A stretch of DNA of 64,000 nt from Cellulosimicrobium cellulans (GTDB lineage: Bacteria > Actinomycetota > Actinomycetes > Actinomycetales > Cellulomonadaceae), in assembly GCF_007679345.1 (NCBI RefSeq), contig NZ_VEGH01000003.1, forward strand, positions 186,001 to 250,000. The letters run 5' to 3'. Every line of letters begins with the position of its first letter. Position 1 is the first letter of the stretch. The notes under the pieces are model-generated. The model saw only the letters and a program-made list of their open reading frames with translations, did not search any database and had not been told where the DNA came from. This document shows positions 32,462 through 45,466 of this stretch, one piece after another. The position numbers and the translations under genes are program-made.

Positions 32462-33472
32462 TCAGCCGTCTCCCGCGCCGGTGCGCGCGGCGCCCGCGGC
32501 GACCCGTGCGGCGCTGTCCCGCCTGGCGCGCGGGTGGCTGGTCGCGTACACCTCGCGCAGCGTGTCCGGCGTCACCTTCGTGTAGATCTGCGTGGTGGTC
32601 ACCGAGGCGTGGCCCAGCAGCTCCTGGACCACCCGGACGTCGGCGCCGCCGGCCAGCAGGTGCGTCGCGAACGAGTGCCGCAGGGTGTGGGGGGACACGT
32701 GGTCGGCGCGCGGCAGCCCGGCGCGCTCGGCGGCCGTGCGCAGCACCGCCCAGGCGCTCTGCCGCGACAGCCGCGCCCCGCGGGTGTTGAGGAACACCGC
32801 TGCTCCCCCGCGCCCGGCGGCGGCCAGCGCGGGCCGGGCCCGCACCAGGTACGCCTCCAGCGCCTCGACGGCGTACGCGCCCACCGGGACGACCCGCTCC
32901 TTGCTGCCCTTGCCGAACAGCCGGACCGCCGCGCGGCCCTCGGTGAGGTCCAGGTCGTCGACGTCGAGCCCCACGGCCTCCGAGATGCGCGCGCCGGTCG
33001 AGTACACGAGCTCCAGCAGCGCCCGGTCCCGCAGCGGCACCGGCCCGTCGCCCAGGGACGCGGCCTCCAGCAGCCGCAGCACCTCGTCGGTGCCGATGGC
33101 CTTGGGCAGCACCTGCGCCTGCTTGGGCGGCCGCACCGCGCGCGCGGGGTCGGCGGCGGTCAGCCCCTCCAGGACCGAGAACCGGTGCCAGCCCCGCACG
33201 GCCACCACGGCGCGCTTCGCGGACGACGCCGACAGCACGGCCCGGCCGTCGGAGCCGGTCCGCACGGCGGTGAGGAAGTCCTCGACGTCGGACTCCGCCA
33301 CCTCCGCGACGGACGCGCGGCCCGCGGCGGCGAGGTGGTCGACGTACCGGGTGAGGTCGCGCCGGTACGCGGCCAGCGTGTTCGCCGACAGCCCGCGCTC
33401 GACGGTGAGGTGCGCGAGGTAGCCGTCCAGGGCGGCGCGGAGCGCGGGGGCGGACGGCTGCTCGTCCGTCAT
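32462..33472 (-). CDS. xerD: Site-specific tyrosine recombinase XerD
   Basis: A 336-residue tyrosine recombinase, [20 protein letters not shown]. It has an N-terminal SAM-like core-binding domain ([20 protein letters not shown]) and a catalytic domain with R in [12 protein letters not shown] (near residue 160), K in [11 protein letters not shown], HxxR in [13 protein letters not shown] (near 264), H in [12 protein letters not shown], and the nucleophile Y of IYTKV. It resolves chromosome dimers at dif with XerC. The C-terminal 30 residues are an alanine/arginine extension. It is the first gene of the parA-scpAB operon. Confidence 0.94.
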   Translation of the reverse strand: MTDEQPSAPALRAALDGYLAHLTVERGLSANTLAAYRRDLTRYVDHLAAAGRASVAEVAESDVEDFLTAVRTGSDGRAVLSASSAKRAVVAVRGWHRFSVLEGLTAADPARAVRPPKQAQVLPKAIGTDEVLRLLEAASLGDGPVPLRDRALLELVYSTGARISEAVGLDVDDLDLTEGRAAVRLFGKGSKERVVPVGAYAVEALEAYLVRARPALAAAGRGGAAVFLNTRGARLSRQSAWAVLRTAAERAGLPRADHVSPHTLRHSFATHLLAGGADVRVVQELLGHASVTTTQIYTKVTPDTLREVYATSHPRARRDSAARVAAGAARTGAGDG

Positions 33473-33503
33473 GCCGGTGCCTCCCCGCGGTCCCTCCGGT
33501 GGG

Positions 33504-34457
33504 TCAGAGCGGGAGGAACACGTCGACCGCCACCGCGACCGACAGCAGCGACAGGTACGTGATCGACCCGTGGAACACCGACATCGCGCGGAGCTTGCCG
33601 CGACTCGGGTCCTGGGCGCGACGGTACAGCGCGATGTTCGACCAGAGGAACCACACGCCGAGGACGGTCGCGACGACCGCGTACACCCAGGTCATCCCGG
33701 CGACCGGGACCAGCAGCAGCGAGCAGGCGATCATCGCGACGGTGTACGCGATCATCTCCTTCGCGACCTTCGACTCGGCGGCGACGACCGGCAGCATCGG
33801 CACACCGGCGGCCGCGTAGTCCTTGCGGAACTTCATCGACAGCGGCCAGTAGTGCGGCGGCGTCCAGAAGAAGATCACGCCGAACAGCAGCACCGCGGCC
33901 CAGGACAGCCCGCCGGTCACCGACGACCAGCCGATCAGCACCGGCATGCAGCCGGCGGCGCCGCCCCAGACGATGTTCTGCGGCGTGCGCCGCTTGAGGA
34001 TCATCGTGTAGCCGACGACGTAGATGAGGATCGCGCCGCCGGTGAGCAGCGCGGACGGCACGTTGACCAGCAGCGCGAGCCACAGCAGCGAGCCGACGCC
34101 CAGGGCCAGGCCGAACAGCAGCGCGGCGCGCGGGGTGATCTCCCCCGTGACCAGCGGACGACGCTTGGTGCGGTTCATCACCTGGTCGATGTCGCGGTCG
34201 ATGTAGCAGTTGAGCACGTTCGCCGCGCCGGCCGCGGCGGCCCCGCCGACCAGCGTCGCCAGCACGAGCCCGATGGGCGGGAACCCGCCCTGCGCCAGGA
34301 TCATCGTCGGCAGCGTGGTGACGAGCAGCAGCTCGATGACCCGCGGCTTCGTGAGGGCCACGTAGGCGGCCACGCGGCGCCGCAGCGCGCTCCGGCCGTC
34401 CTGGGCCTGCGCGCCGGGGGCCCGCGACGAGGCCCCGGCGGGAGCGGCTGGGCTCAT
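33504..34457 (-). CDS. ctaB: Protoheme IX farnesyltransferase (heme O synthase)
   Basis: A 317-residue UbiA-family membrane enzyme that farnesylates heme B for cytochrome oxidase. The ATG at 34457 has GGAG 10 bases upstream; a GTG at 34466 nearly abuts that site. About nine membrane segments follow a cytoplasmic N-terminus. The prenyl-diphosphate/Mg motif is [19 protein letters not shown]; the second conserved block is [19 protein letters not shown]. It is divergent from the pentose-phosphate genes. In many actinobacteria a transketolase gene stands between ctaB and tal; here it does not. Confidence 0.95.
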   Translation of the reverse strand: MSPAAPAGASSRAPGAQAQDGRSALRRRVAAYVALTKPRVIELLLVTTLPTMILAQGGFPPIGLVLATLVGGAAAAGAANVLNCYIDRDIDQVMNRTKRRPLVTGEITPRAALLFGLALGVGSLLWLALLVNVPSALLTGGAILIYVVGYTMILKRRTPQNIVWGGAAGCMPVLIGWSSVTGGLSWAAVLLFGVIFFWTPPHYWPLSMKFRKDYAAAGVPMLPVVAAESKVAKEMIAYTVAMIACSLLLVPVAGMTWVYAVVATVLGVWFLWSNIALYRRAQDPSRGKLRAMSVFHGSITYLSLLSVAVAVDVFLPL

Positions 34458-34787
34458 CGTGCGCACGCTCCGGTCCTCCGCCCGTCGCTGGACCGCGCCG
34501 GCCGACGGCCCCGCGGATGATCCCGACCATCGTACGGCCCTCCCGGCAGCAGATGCGGCCGTGAACCGCCTGGGACCAGGGTCCCGGTCGTGTGACGTCC
34601 GTCGCCCCGGGCCCCCACGGCGGTGGACCGGACGGCGGACCCCCGCCCGGCGGGTCTAGGCTCGAAACGCACGCCCGGCCCCGGGGGAATCAGGACCGGG
34701 CGTGAGCGGCGCCCGGCCTGGTCAGGACGGGCCCGACCGTCGACGCCCCGGCCCGGAGTCCGGGGCGAGAAGTGAGGTGGCACGACG
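34458..34787. other. 330-bp ctaB-tal intergenic region with leader hairpins
   Basis: There is no gene. TAGGCT at 34657-34662 is a plausible -10 box for tal. Two hairpins follow in the tal leader: CACGCCCGG (34670-34678) with CCGGGCGTG (34696-34704), and CCCCGG with CCGGGG near 34744-34764. No remnant of a transketolase gene is recognisable. The ribosome binding site GTGAGG is about 12 bases before the tal ATG. Confidence 0.5.
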
Positions 34788-35902
34788 ATGACAGAGGGCA
34801 TCACGCCGCTCGACCGGGTGGCCGACGCGGGCGTCGCGGTCTGGCTGGACGACCTGTCCCGGGAGCGGCTGCGCACCGGGAACCTGAAGGACCTCGTGGC
34901 CGAGCGCCGCGTCGTCGGGGTCACGACCAACCCGACGATCTTCGCGAGCGCGCTGGCCAAGGGCGAGTCCTACGACGAGCAGCTGAAGCAGCTGCGGGCG
35001 CAGGGCACCGACGTGGACGGCGCCGTCTTCGCGATCACGACCGACGACGTGCGCGAGGCGGCCGACGTGCTGCGCCCCGTCTACGACGCCACCGACGGCG
35101 TGGACGGCCGCGTGTCGATCGAGGTCGACCCGCGCCTCGCGCACGACGCCCAGGCGACCGTCGACTCGGCCCGCGCGCTGTGGTCGACCGTCGACCGGCC
35201 GAACCTGTTCATCAAGATCCCCGCGACGCTCGACGGGCTGAGGGCGATCACCGAGGTGCTCGCCGACGGCATCAGCGTCAACGTGACGCTGATCTTCTCC
35301 CTGGAGCGGTACCGCGCCGTGCTCGACGCGTTCCTCGAGGGCCTGGAGCGGGCGAAGGCCAACGGGCACGACCTCGCGCCGATCGCCTCCGTCGCGTCGT
35401 TCTTCGTGTCCCGCGTGGACGCGGCGATCGACCCCCGCCTCGACGAGATCGGCTCCCCCGAGGCCGCCGACCTCCGCGGGAAGGCCGCCATCGCGAACGC
35501 CCGCCTCGCCTACGGCGTGTACGAGGAGGTCGTCGCCGGCGAGCGCTGGCAGGCCCTCGCCGCGGCCGGCGCGAAGCCGCAGCGGCCGCTGTGGGCGTCC
35601 ACGGGCGTCAAGGACAAGGCGTACCCCGACACCCGGTACGTCGACGAGCTCGTCGTCGCCGGCGTCGTCAACACCATGCCCGAGGCCACGCTCCAGGCCG
35701 TGTTCGACCACGGCGACTTCCGGGGCGACACCGTCACCGGCACCCAGGCCGAGGCGCACGACGTCATCGACCGGCTCGCCGGCCTCGGCATCGCGATCGA
35801 CGAGGTCACCGACCAGCTCGAGCGCGAGGGCGTCGACAAGTTCGAGAAGTCCTGGGCCGAGCTGCTCGACACCGTCCGCGGCGGCCTGGAGCAGGTGGCC
35901 GA

Positions 35903-35906
<4 letters not shown>
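34788..35906 (+). CDS. tal: Transaldolase
   Basis: A 372-residue transaldolase of the actinobacterial subfamily, [20 protein letters not shown]. The Schiff-base lysine is in [13 protein letters not shown] (near residue 142). [17 protein letters not shown] and [20 protein letters not shown] are the family signatures, and [20 protein letters not shown] follows. It moves dihydroxyacetone units between sugar phosphates in the non-oxidative pentose-phosphate branch. It begins a four-gene run with overlapping stops and starts: tal, zwf, opcA, pgl. Confidence 0.96.
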
Positions 35907-37440
<1,534 letters not shown>

Positions 37441-37444
<4 letters not shown>

Positions 37445-38361
37445 TCATCGACCTGCCCAAGACGACCACCCGCGACATCAACAAGCGGCTGGTGCAGGAG
37501 CGCGAGGAGGGCGGCGCCGTCGCCCTCGGGCGCGTGCTGACGCTCCTCATCGACGTCGGCGCGAACGACCCCGAGGCCGCCATCGCGGCCGCCAACGACG
37601 CGAGCCGCGAGCACCCCTGCCGCGTCATCGTGCTCACCGAGTCCGGCCCCGAGGGCGACGACTCCGAGCTCGACGCGCAGATCCGGCTCGGCGGCGACGC
37701 CGGCGCCTCCGAGGTCGTCCTGCTGCACCCGTCCGCCGCGCAGGCCCGGCACCTGGACACCCTCGTGCTCCCCCTGCTGCTGCCCGACGCGCCGATCGTC
37801 GCCTGGTGGCCCTACCAGGTGCCCGACGACCCGGCCCAGCACCCGCTCGGCCAGCTCGCCCGGCGCCGGATCACCGACTCCACCGAGTGCACCGACCCGT
37901 CCGACGCGCTGCACCGGCTGGCCGGCGGCTACACCGAGGGCGACACCGACCTCGCGTGGACCCGCACCACCCTGTGGCGCGGGCTCATCGCGGCGACGCT
38001 GGACCAGCCGCCGTTCGAGCCCGTCACCCGCGCGGTCGTGGCCGGCGAGAGCACCCACCCCTCCGTCGACCTCATGGCGGCGTGGCTGGGCTGGGCGCTG
38101 AACTGCCCGGTCGACATCGAGCGCCAGGCGGACGCCCCGGCCATCACCCAGGTGCGGCTCGAGCGGAGGTCCGGCCCGATCGTGCTCGACCGGCCCGACG
38201 GCAAGACCGCCGCGCTGCGCCAGCCCGACCAGCCCGAGCACCGGATCGCCCTGCCGATCCGCCAGCTCCGGGAGTGCCTCGCCGAGGAGCTCCGCCGGCT
38301 CGACGCCGACGAGGTCTACGGCGAGGTGCTGCGCAAGGGCCTGGCGAAGGTGGGCGCATGA
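37441..38361 (+). CDS. opcA: Glucose-6-phosphate dehydrogenase assembly protein OpcA
   Basis: A 306-residue protein, MIIDLPKTTTRDINKRLVQE, from a GTG that overlaps the zwf stop. RVIVLTESGPEGDDSELDAQ, LDTLVLPLLLPDAPIVAWWP and RRITDSTECTDPSDALHRLA are the OpcA/DUF family blocks. In Corynebacterium and cyanobacteria OpcA allosterically activates or assembles G6PDH. It is conserved directly between zwf and pgl. Confidence 0.94.
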
Positions 38362-39155
38362 CGGCCGCCGCGGGGACGGGCGCCCCGCGCACGGTGCTCG
38401 TGCACCCGGACGCGGACACCCTGGCCGAGGCGACCGCCGCACGGCTCATCACGCGGCTCGTCGACCTGCAGTCGGCCGCCGCACCCGTGCACGTCGTGCT
38501 CACCGGCGGCACCGTCGGGATCAAGACGCTCGCCGCGGTGGCCGCCTCGCCGGCCCGCGCGGCCGTCGACTGGTCCGGCGTGCACCTGTGGTGGGGCGAC
38601 GAGCGGTTCCTCGCGGACGGCGACGCCGACCGGAACGAGACCCAGGCGCGCTCCGCGCTGATCGACGGGCTCGGCGACGCCCTCCCGGCGGCGAACGTGC
38701 ACCCGATGCGACCGCTCGACGCGGGAGCCGGCATCGCGACCCCGGAGGACTCGGCCGCGGCCTACGCCGCCGAGCTCGCGGCGTTCGCGCCCGAGGGCGC
38801 CGACGTGCCGACGTTCGACGTGCTCATGCTCGGCATGGGGCCCGACGGCCACGTGGCGTCGCTGTTCCCGGGGCACGAGGGCGTGGACGTCACCGGCGTC
38901 CCGACGGTCGGCGTCCACGGCTCCCCGAAGCCGCCGCCGGAGCGCGTCTCGCTGACGTTCGAGTCCATCCGCGCGGCTCGCGAGGTGTGGGTCGTGGCGG
39001 CGGGCGCCGAGAAGGCGGCGGCCGTGGCGTCGGCGCTGTCCGACGCCCCGGTGGCGACGACCCCGGCCGCGGGCGCCCGCGGCACGGAGGCGACGCTGTG
39101 GCTGGTCGACGCGGCCGCGGTCGCCGAGGTCGGCGCGACGCAGGGCGCCGCGTAG
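38358..39155 (+). CDS. pgl: 6-phosphogluconolactonase
   Basis: A 265-residue enzyme of the NagB/RpiA fold starting at the ATG overlapping the opcA stop. TVLVHPDADTLAEATAARLI is the N-terminal strand-helix, HVVLTGGTVGIKTLAAVA the phosphate loop, VHLWWGDERFLADGDADRNE the conserved WGDER block with active-site residues, and MLGMGPDGHVASLFPGH the C-terminal signature. It hydrolyses the lactone made by Zwf. A strong terminator follows after 21 bases. Confidence 0.95.
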   Translation: MTAAAGTGAPRTVLVHPDADTLAEATAARLITRLVDLQSAAAPVHVVLTGGTVGIKTLAAVAASPARAAVDWSGVHLWWGDERFLADGDADRNETQARSALIDGLGDALPAANVHPMRPLDAGAGIATPEDSAAAYAAELAAFAPEGADVPTFDVLMLGMGPDGHVASLFPGHEGVDVTGVPTVGVHGSPKPPPERVSLTFESIRAAREVWVVAAGAEKAAAVASALSDAPVATTPAAGARGTEATLWLVDAAAVAEVGATQGAA

Positions 39156-39176
39156 CCGCCCCACTCCCCCGCACGG

Positions 39177-39214
39177 GCGAGGGCCCCGCAGCCGGGTGGC
39201 TGCGGGGCCCTCGC
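39177..39214. terminator. Terminator after pgl
   Basis: A 17-bp perfect stem (39177-39193 with 39198-39214) around GGGT, core GAGGGCCCCGCAGCC. It follows the pgl stop at 39155 and ends the tal-zwf-opcA-pgl operon. Confidence 0.85.
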
Positions 39215-39232
39215 ACGTGCGGCGAACCCGGC

Positions 39233-39298
39233 GAGGTCGAGGGTTTGCCGGTTCACGGCGGCCCGAAACGCTCGACCTCGGCGGAAGCGCTCGACCTC
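39233..39298. repeat. CTCGACCTC motif: two direct and one inverted copy
   Basis: CTCGACCTC occurs at 39271-39279 and 39290-39298, within a 19-bp direct repeat that extends into CGGCGG, and inverted as GAGGTCGAG at 39233-39241. It lies between the pgl terminator and the convergent rbpA end at 39348. The function is unknown. Confidence 0.6.
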
Positions 39299-39347
39299 GG
39301 CGGGGATCCCCGCTCCCCTCGGCCGGGTGCTGCGTGCGGGTGCCGGG

Positions 39348-39704
39348 TCAGCGCACCCCGCCGCGACGGCGGGCACGGAGCGCCGCCAGGGCCTCGTCCA
39401 GGATCGCCTCGCCGTCCTCGGCGGACCGGCGCTCCTTCACGTAGGCCAGGTGGGTCTTGTACGGCTCGTTGCGCACGGGGGACGGGGGGTTGGCCTCGTC
39501 CTGGCCGGCGGGGAACCCGCAGCGCGGGCAGTCCCACATCTCGGGGGCCTCGGCCGCCGCCTCCTCCGCGAAGGACGGGCGGGTCTCGTGGCCGTTCGCG
39601 CACCAGTAGGAGATCCAGACGCGGGGGGCGGCGTCGCCGCGCTCGGCCTCGCCCATGGGGCCCGCACCGACGCGGGACCCGCGGATCGCACTTCCGCTCG
39701 CCAT
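39348..39704 (-). CDS. rbpA: RNA polymerase-binding protein RbpA
   Basis: A 118-residue actinobacterial transcription factor, MASGSAIRGSRVGAGPMGEA. The zinc-binding core is YWCANGHETRPSFA and WDCPRCGFPAGQ. The basic linker and sigma-interaction domain follow (RNEPYKTHLAYVKERRSAED, ILDEALAALRARRR). RbpA stabilises open complexes with the principal sigma factor and raises rifampicin tolerance. Its place next to secG and tpiA is conserved. Confidence 0.96.
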   Translation of the reverse strand: MASGSAIRGSRVGAGPMGEAERGDAAPRVWISYWCANGHETRPSFAEEAAAEAPEMWDCPRCGFPAGQDEANPPSPVRNEPYKTHLAYVKERRSAEDGEAILDEALAALRARRRGGVR

Positions 39705-39717
39705 TGGGTCGTCTCCC

Positions 39718-39960
39718 TCAGCTCACGCGCTCGATGAGACCGAGCAGCACGATCACGACCGCCCACACGAGGCTGACGCCCACGGTGATGCGGTTGAGGT
39801 TGCGCTCGGCCACGCCGGAGGACCCGGCGCTGCTGGTGATGCCGCCGCCGAACATGTCGGACAGGCCGCCGCCCTTGCCCTTGTGCAGCAGGACGAGCGG
39901 GACGAGCAGCAGGCTCGTGACCACCAGGAGGACCTGGAGGGCGATGGTGAGGGCTGTCAC
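39718..39960 (-). CDS. secG: Preprotein translocase subunit SecG
   Basis: An 80-residue two-segment membrane protein from a GTG at 39960. Segment one is ALQVLLVVTSLLLVPLVLLH; the cytoplasmic loop KGKGGGLSDMFGGGITSSAG holds the SecG signature; segment two is VGVSLVWAVVIVLLGLI. It assists SecYE in protein export. It is followed after 13 bases by rbpA on the same strand. Confidence 0.95.
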   Translation of the reverse strand: MTALTIALQVLLVVTSLLLVPLVLLHKGKGGGLSDMFGGGITSSAGSSGVAERNLNRITVGVSLVWAVVIVLLGLIERVS

Positions 39961-40091
39961 GGCGGGTCTGGCTCTTCTCGCTGTCGGGGACCCCGGACGG
40001 GGTCGGTCGGGTGGACCGCGGTCCAGGGTAGGCGACGCGCGGCGCAGGAATCCAGCACGACAGGCCGGATCGGGCCGCAGGTCGCCCGGTC

Positions 40092-40135
40092 GGCCGGGGC
40101 GCGCGGCGGCGTGCTGCCGCCGCGCGACCCCGGCC
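40092..40135. terminator. Terminator after tpiA
   Basis: Stem GGCCGGGG-C-GCGCGGCGGC (40092-40110) pairs with GCCGCCGCGC-GA-CCCCGGCC (40116-40135) around GTGCT. It lies 8 bases downstream of the tpiA stop on the minus strand, ahead of secG. Confidence 0.8.
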
Positions 40136-40143
40136 GGGGTGGC

Positions 40144-40932
<789 letters not shown>

Positions 40933-40937
40933 GTGGA

Positions 40938-42128
40938 TCAGTCCTCCAGGACCGCGATGCCGGGGAGGGTCTTGCCCTCGAGGAGCTCCAGCGACGCGCC
41001 GCCGCCGGTCGAGATGTGGCCGAAGCCGGCCTCGTCGAAGCCGAGGCGACGGACGGCCGCGGCCGAGTCGCCGCCGCCGACGATCGAGAAGCCGTCGGTG
41101 TCGACGAGCGCCTGCGCGACGGCCTTGGTGCCCTCGGCGAACGCCGGGAACTCGAACACGCCCATCGGGCCGTTCCAGGCGATGGTCTTCGCGCCGAGGA
41201 TGGCCTCGCGGAACAGCTCGCCCGACTTCGGGCCGATGTCCAGGCCCATCTTGCCGGCGGGGATCTTGTCCGCGTCGACGGTCTCGTGCGGGGCGTCGGC
41301 CGCGAAGCCGTCGGCCGCGACGATGTCGACGGGCAGCACGATCTCGACGCCGGACTCCTGCGCCTGCGCGAGGTAGCCCTTCACCGTCTCGACCTGGTCC
41401 TCCTCGAGCAGCGAGGAGCCGACCTCGTGGCCCTGGGCCTTGAGGAACGTGAAGACCATGCCGCCGCCGATGAGCAGCTTGTCGGCCTTGGTCAGCAGGT
41501 TGGCGATGACGCCGAGCTTGTCGGAGACCTTCGAGCCGCCGAGCACGACCACGTAGGGGCGCTCGGGGTCCTCGACGGCCTTGCGCAGCGCCTCGACCTC
41601 GGCCAGCACGAGGGTGCCGGCCGCGTGCGGCAGGCGCAGCGCGACGTCGTAGACCGACGCCTGCTTGCGGTGCACGACGCCGAAGCCGTCGGACACGAAC
41701 GCGTCGGCCAGCTGGGCCAGCTCGTCCGCGAGCTCGCCGCGCACGGCGTCGTCCTTGGAGGTCTCGCGCGCGTCGAACCGGATGTTCTCGAGCAGCGCGA
41801 TCTGGCCGTCCTCGAGCGCCGCGACCGTGGCCTTGGCCGAGTCGCCCACGACGTCCTCCGCGAGGGCGACCGGCTGGCCGAGCAGCTCGCCCAGGCGGGC
41901 GGCGACGGGGGCCAGCGAGTACTTCGCGTCCGGCTCGCCCTTCGGGCGGCCGAGGTGCGCGGTGACGACCACGCGGGCGCCGGCGTCGAGCAGGCCCTTC
42001 AGCGTGGGCAGCGCGGCGCGGATGCGGCCGTCGTCGGTGATGGTCGTGCCGTCGAGCGGCACGTTGAAGTCGGAACGGACGAGCACGCGCTTGCCGCGCA
42101 GGTCGCCGAGGTCCTCGATGGTCTTCAT
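40938..42128 (-). CDS. pgk: Phosphoglycerate kinase
   Basis: A 396-residue two-domain kinase, [20 protein letters not shown]. The signature [44 protein letters not shown] and the C-terminal [20 protein letters not shown] segment are all present. It makes ATP from 1,3-bisphosphoglycerate. It is separated from gap by a long two-tier hairpin, so read-through from gap may be limited. Confidence 0.97.
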   Translation of the reverse strand: MKTIEDLGDLRGKRVLVRSDFNVPLDGTTITDDGRIRAALPTLKGLLDAGARVVVTAHLGRPKGEPDAKYSLAPVAARLGELLGQPVALAEDVVGDSAKATVAALEDGQIALLENIRFDARETSKDDAVRGELADELAQLADAFVSDGFGVVHRKQASVYDVALRLPHAAGTLVLAEVEALRKAVEDPERPYVVVLGGSKVSDKLGVIANLLTKADKLLIGGGMVFTFLKAQGHEVGSSLLEEDQVETVKGYLAQAQESGVEIVLPVDIVAADGFAADAPHETVDADKIPAGKMGLDIGPKSGELFREAILGAKTIAWNGPMGVFEFPAFAEGTKAVAQALVDTDGFSIVGGGDSAAAVRRLGFDEAGFGHISTGGGASLELLEGKTLPGIAVLED

Positions 42129-42186
42129 GCTTGCCTACCTTGCTCCGCGGGGCCGTCGGGACCGACGACCGGGGCTGTCCATGACG

Positions 42187-42236
42187 GCGCCCGCGACACG
42201 CCGGGGTCGGAGGCCGACCCCGGCGTGCGCGGGCGC
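42187..42236. terminator. Two-tier hairpin between gap and pgk
   Basis: Outer arms GCGCCCGCG (42187-42195) and CGCGGGCGC (42228-42236) and inner arms CACGCCGGGGTCGG (42197-42210) and CCGACCCCGGCGTG (42214-42227) pair perfectly apart from one bulged A at 42196. This makes a 23-bp stem. It lies 27 bases past the gap stop. Confidence 0.8.
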
Positions 42237-42263
42237 ATGTGCGTCGCTACCGACGGCTGAGGG

Positions 42264-43408
<1,145 letters not shown>

Positions 43409-43453
43409 CCCGCACGCGGGGTGGCGCAGGGACCTAGGTCTGGCCGGCGGGAC

Positions 43454-43476
43454 GGCCGTCCGTGGTGCGGACGGCC
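43454..43476. terminator. Hairpin after whiA
   Basis: GGCCGTCCG (43454-43462) pairs with CGGACGGCC (43468-43476) around TGGTG, 25 bases past the whiA stop on the minus strand. A TTTC tail follows on the plus strand only. Confidence 0.5.
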
Positions 43477-43500
43477 TTTCACCCGCTGCCCCGTGGCCTG

Positions 43501-44481
43501 CTAGAGGTCCAGCAGGTCGGGGCTCAGCCCGGACTCGGTGTCCGGGATGCCGAGGTCGGCCGCGCGCTTGTCGGCCGTCGCCAGCAGGCGGCGGATCCGG
43601 CCCGCCACCGCGTCCTTGGTGAGCACGGGGTCGGCGAGCTTGCCGAGCTCCTCCAGCGAGGCCTCCTTGTGGGCGAGCCGCAGCTCCCCCGCCTCGCGCA
43701 GGTGCTCGGGCACGTCGGCGCCCAGGATCTCGAACGCGCGCTCCACGCGCGCGCCCGCCGCGACCGCGGCCCGCGCCGAGCGGCGCAGGTTCGCGTCGTC
43801 GAAGTTCGCCAGGCGGTTCGCCGTGCCGCGGACCTCGCGGCGCACCCGGCGCTCCTCCCAGACCAGCAGCGTGTCGTGCGCCCCGAGCCGGGCCAGCATG
43901 GCGGCGATCGCGTCACCGTCCCGGATGACCACCCGGTCGACGCCCCGGACCTCGCGGGCCTTCGCGGGGATCTGCAGCCGGCGAGCGGCGCCGACGAGCG
44001 CCAGCGCGGCCTCCGGGCCGGGGCAGGTGACCTCCAGCGCCGAGGACCGGCCGGGCTCGGTCAGCGAGCCGTGCGCGAGGAACGCCCCGCGCCACGCCGC
44101 CTCGGCCTCCTGCACCCCCGCGGACACGATCTGGGGCGGCAGCCCGCGCACCGGGCGCCCGCGGTTGTCCAGCAGCCCGGTCTGCCGGGCGAGGGACTCG
44201 CCGTCCTTCACCACGCGCACCACGTACCGGTTGCCGCGGCGCAACCCGCCGCCGGACACGACGATCACGTCGGACTGGTGGCCGTACACCTCGGCGATGG
44301 CGGTGCGCAGCCGGCGCGCCGCCATCCCGGTGTCGAGCTCGGCCTCGATCACGATCCGCCCCGAGATGATGTGCAGCCCGCCCGCGAACCGGAGCGTCGC
44401 CGACACCTCCGCCTTCCGGCACGACGTCTTGTCGACCTGGAGCCGCGCAAGCTCGTCCTTCACCTGTGCCGTCAGAGCCAT
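43501..44481 (-). CDS. whiA: DNA-binding regulator WhiA
   Basis: A 326-residue protein, [20 protein letters not shown], the standard WhiA length. The N-terminal part is a degenerate LAGLIDADG homing-endonuclease fold ([40 protein letters not shown]). The C-terminal sigma-region-4-like HTH is [20 protein letters not shown] followed by [20 protein letters not shown]. In Streptomyces it switches on cell-division genes with WhiB. It starts 4 bases after yvcK. Confidence 0.96.
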   Translation of the reverse strand: MALTAQVKDELARLQVDKTSCRKAEVSATLRFAGGLHIISGRIVIEAELDTGMAARRLRTAIAEVYGHQSDVIVVSGGGLRRGNRYVVRVVKDGESLARQTGLLDNRGRPVRGLPPQIVSAGVQEAEAAWRGAFLAHGSLTEPGRSSALEVTCPGPEAALALVGAARRLQIPAKAREVRGVDRVVIRDGDAIAAMLARLGAHDTLLVWEERRVRREVRGTANRLANFDDANLRRSARAAVAAGARVERAFEILGADVPEHLREAGELRLAHKEASLEELGKLADPVLTKDAVAGRIRRLLATADKRAADLGIPDTESGLSPDLLDL

Positions 44482-44485
44482 GCGG

Positions 44486-45466
44486 TCATCCTGCCATTCC
44501 CTGGGGTGCGCCGACGTCGCCGAGGTAGCCCTCGACCACGTCGCTGATCGCCGCGGCCAGCCGCAGCGCGTCGTGCCGGGGCGTGCCGTCGCCGCGCCGC
44601 ACCTGCCGCAGCAGGAGCCGGCCGCCCTGGGCGCGGGTGCGCTCCTCGAGCTCGTCGACGTCCTCCACCGACCCGGGGTCGGCGATGACCGCGTCGAGCC
44701 GGAGGTCCGGGGCGTGCTGCCGCAGCGCGTCGAGGTGCTCGCACGGGCCCATGCCCGCCGTCTCCGCGTCCGGGCTGAGGTTGAGCAGCACGATCTTGCG
44801 GGCCCGGGTCCGGTGCAGCGCGTCCGCCAGGTCCGGCACGAGCAGGTGCGGGATCACGGAGGTGTACCAGGACCCGGGTCCGAGGACGACCCAGTCGGCC
44901 TCCTCGACCGCCGTCACGGCCTCGGGGAGCGCCGGGGGCCGGTCCGGCAGCAGCCGCACGGCCTCGATCGGGTCCCGGGCGACGGCCACGTGGCTCTGGC
45001 CGGTGACCACCTCGAGCGACCCGTCGGCGCGCCGCACGTCCGCCTCGATCGCCAGCGGCACCGCGGCCATCGGCAGCACGCGGCCGCGCGCGCCCAGCAG
45101 CCGGCCGACCCAGTCGAGGCCGTCCACGGTGTCGCCGAGCAGCTCCCAGAGCGCCACGATCAGCAGGTTGCCGACCGCGTGCTTGTCCAGGTCGCCGGCC
45201 GAGGTGAACCGGTGCTGCAGGACGTCGCGCCAGGTGCGGCCCCAGTCGGAGTCGTCGCACAGCGCGGACAGCGCCATGCGCAGGTCGCCGGGCGGCAGCA
45301 CGTCGAGCTCGTCGCGCAGCCGCCCGGAGGAGCCGCCGTCGTCCGCGACCGTCACGACCGCCGTCAGCCGGTCCGTGACGCGACGCAGCGCCGAGAGGGA
45401 CGCGGACAGCCCGTGCCCGCCGCCCAGGGCGACGAACGCGGGCTGCCCGTCGCGGGACGGGCTCAT
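44486..45466 (-). CDS. yvcK: YvcK/CofD-like gluconeogenesis factor
   Basis: A 326-residue protein starting at the ATG at 45466, which overlaps the rapZ stop. [20 protein letters not shown] is the nucleotide-binding loop of the CofD fold; [20 protein letters not shown] and [19 protein letters not shown] follow, and [20 protein letters not shown] is the second signature. YvcK binds UDP-sugars and affects peptidoglycan precursor supply and growth on gluconeogenic carbon in other bacteria. Confidence 0.95.
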   Translation of the reverse strand: MSPSRDGQPAFVALGGGHGLSASLSALRRVTDRLTAVVTVADDGGSSGRLRDELDVLPPGDLRMALSALCDDSDWGRTWRDVLQHRFTSAGDLDKHAVGNLLIVALWELLGDTVDGLDWVGRLLGARGRVLPMAAVPLAIEADVRRADGSLEVVTGQSHVAVARDPIEAVRLLPDRPPALPEAVTAVEEADWVVLGPGSWYTSVIPHLLVPDLADALHRTRARKIVLLNLSPDAETAGMGPCEHLDALRQHAPDLRLDAVIADPGSVEDVDELEERTRAQGGRLLLRQVRRGDGTPRHDALRLAAAISDVVEGYLGDVGAPQGMAG

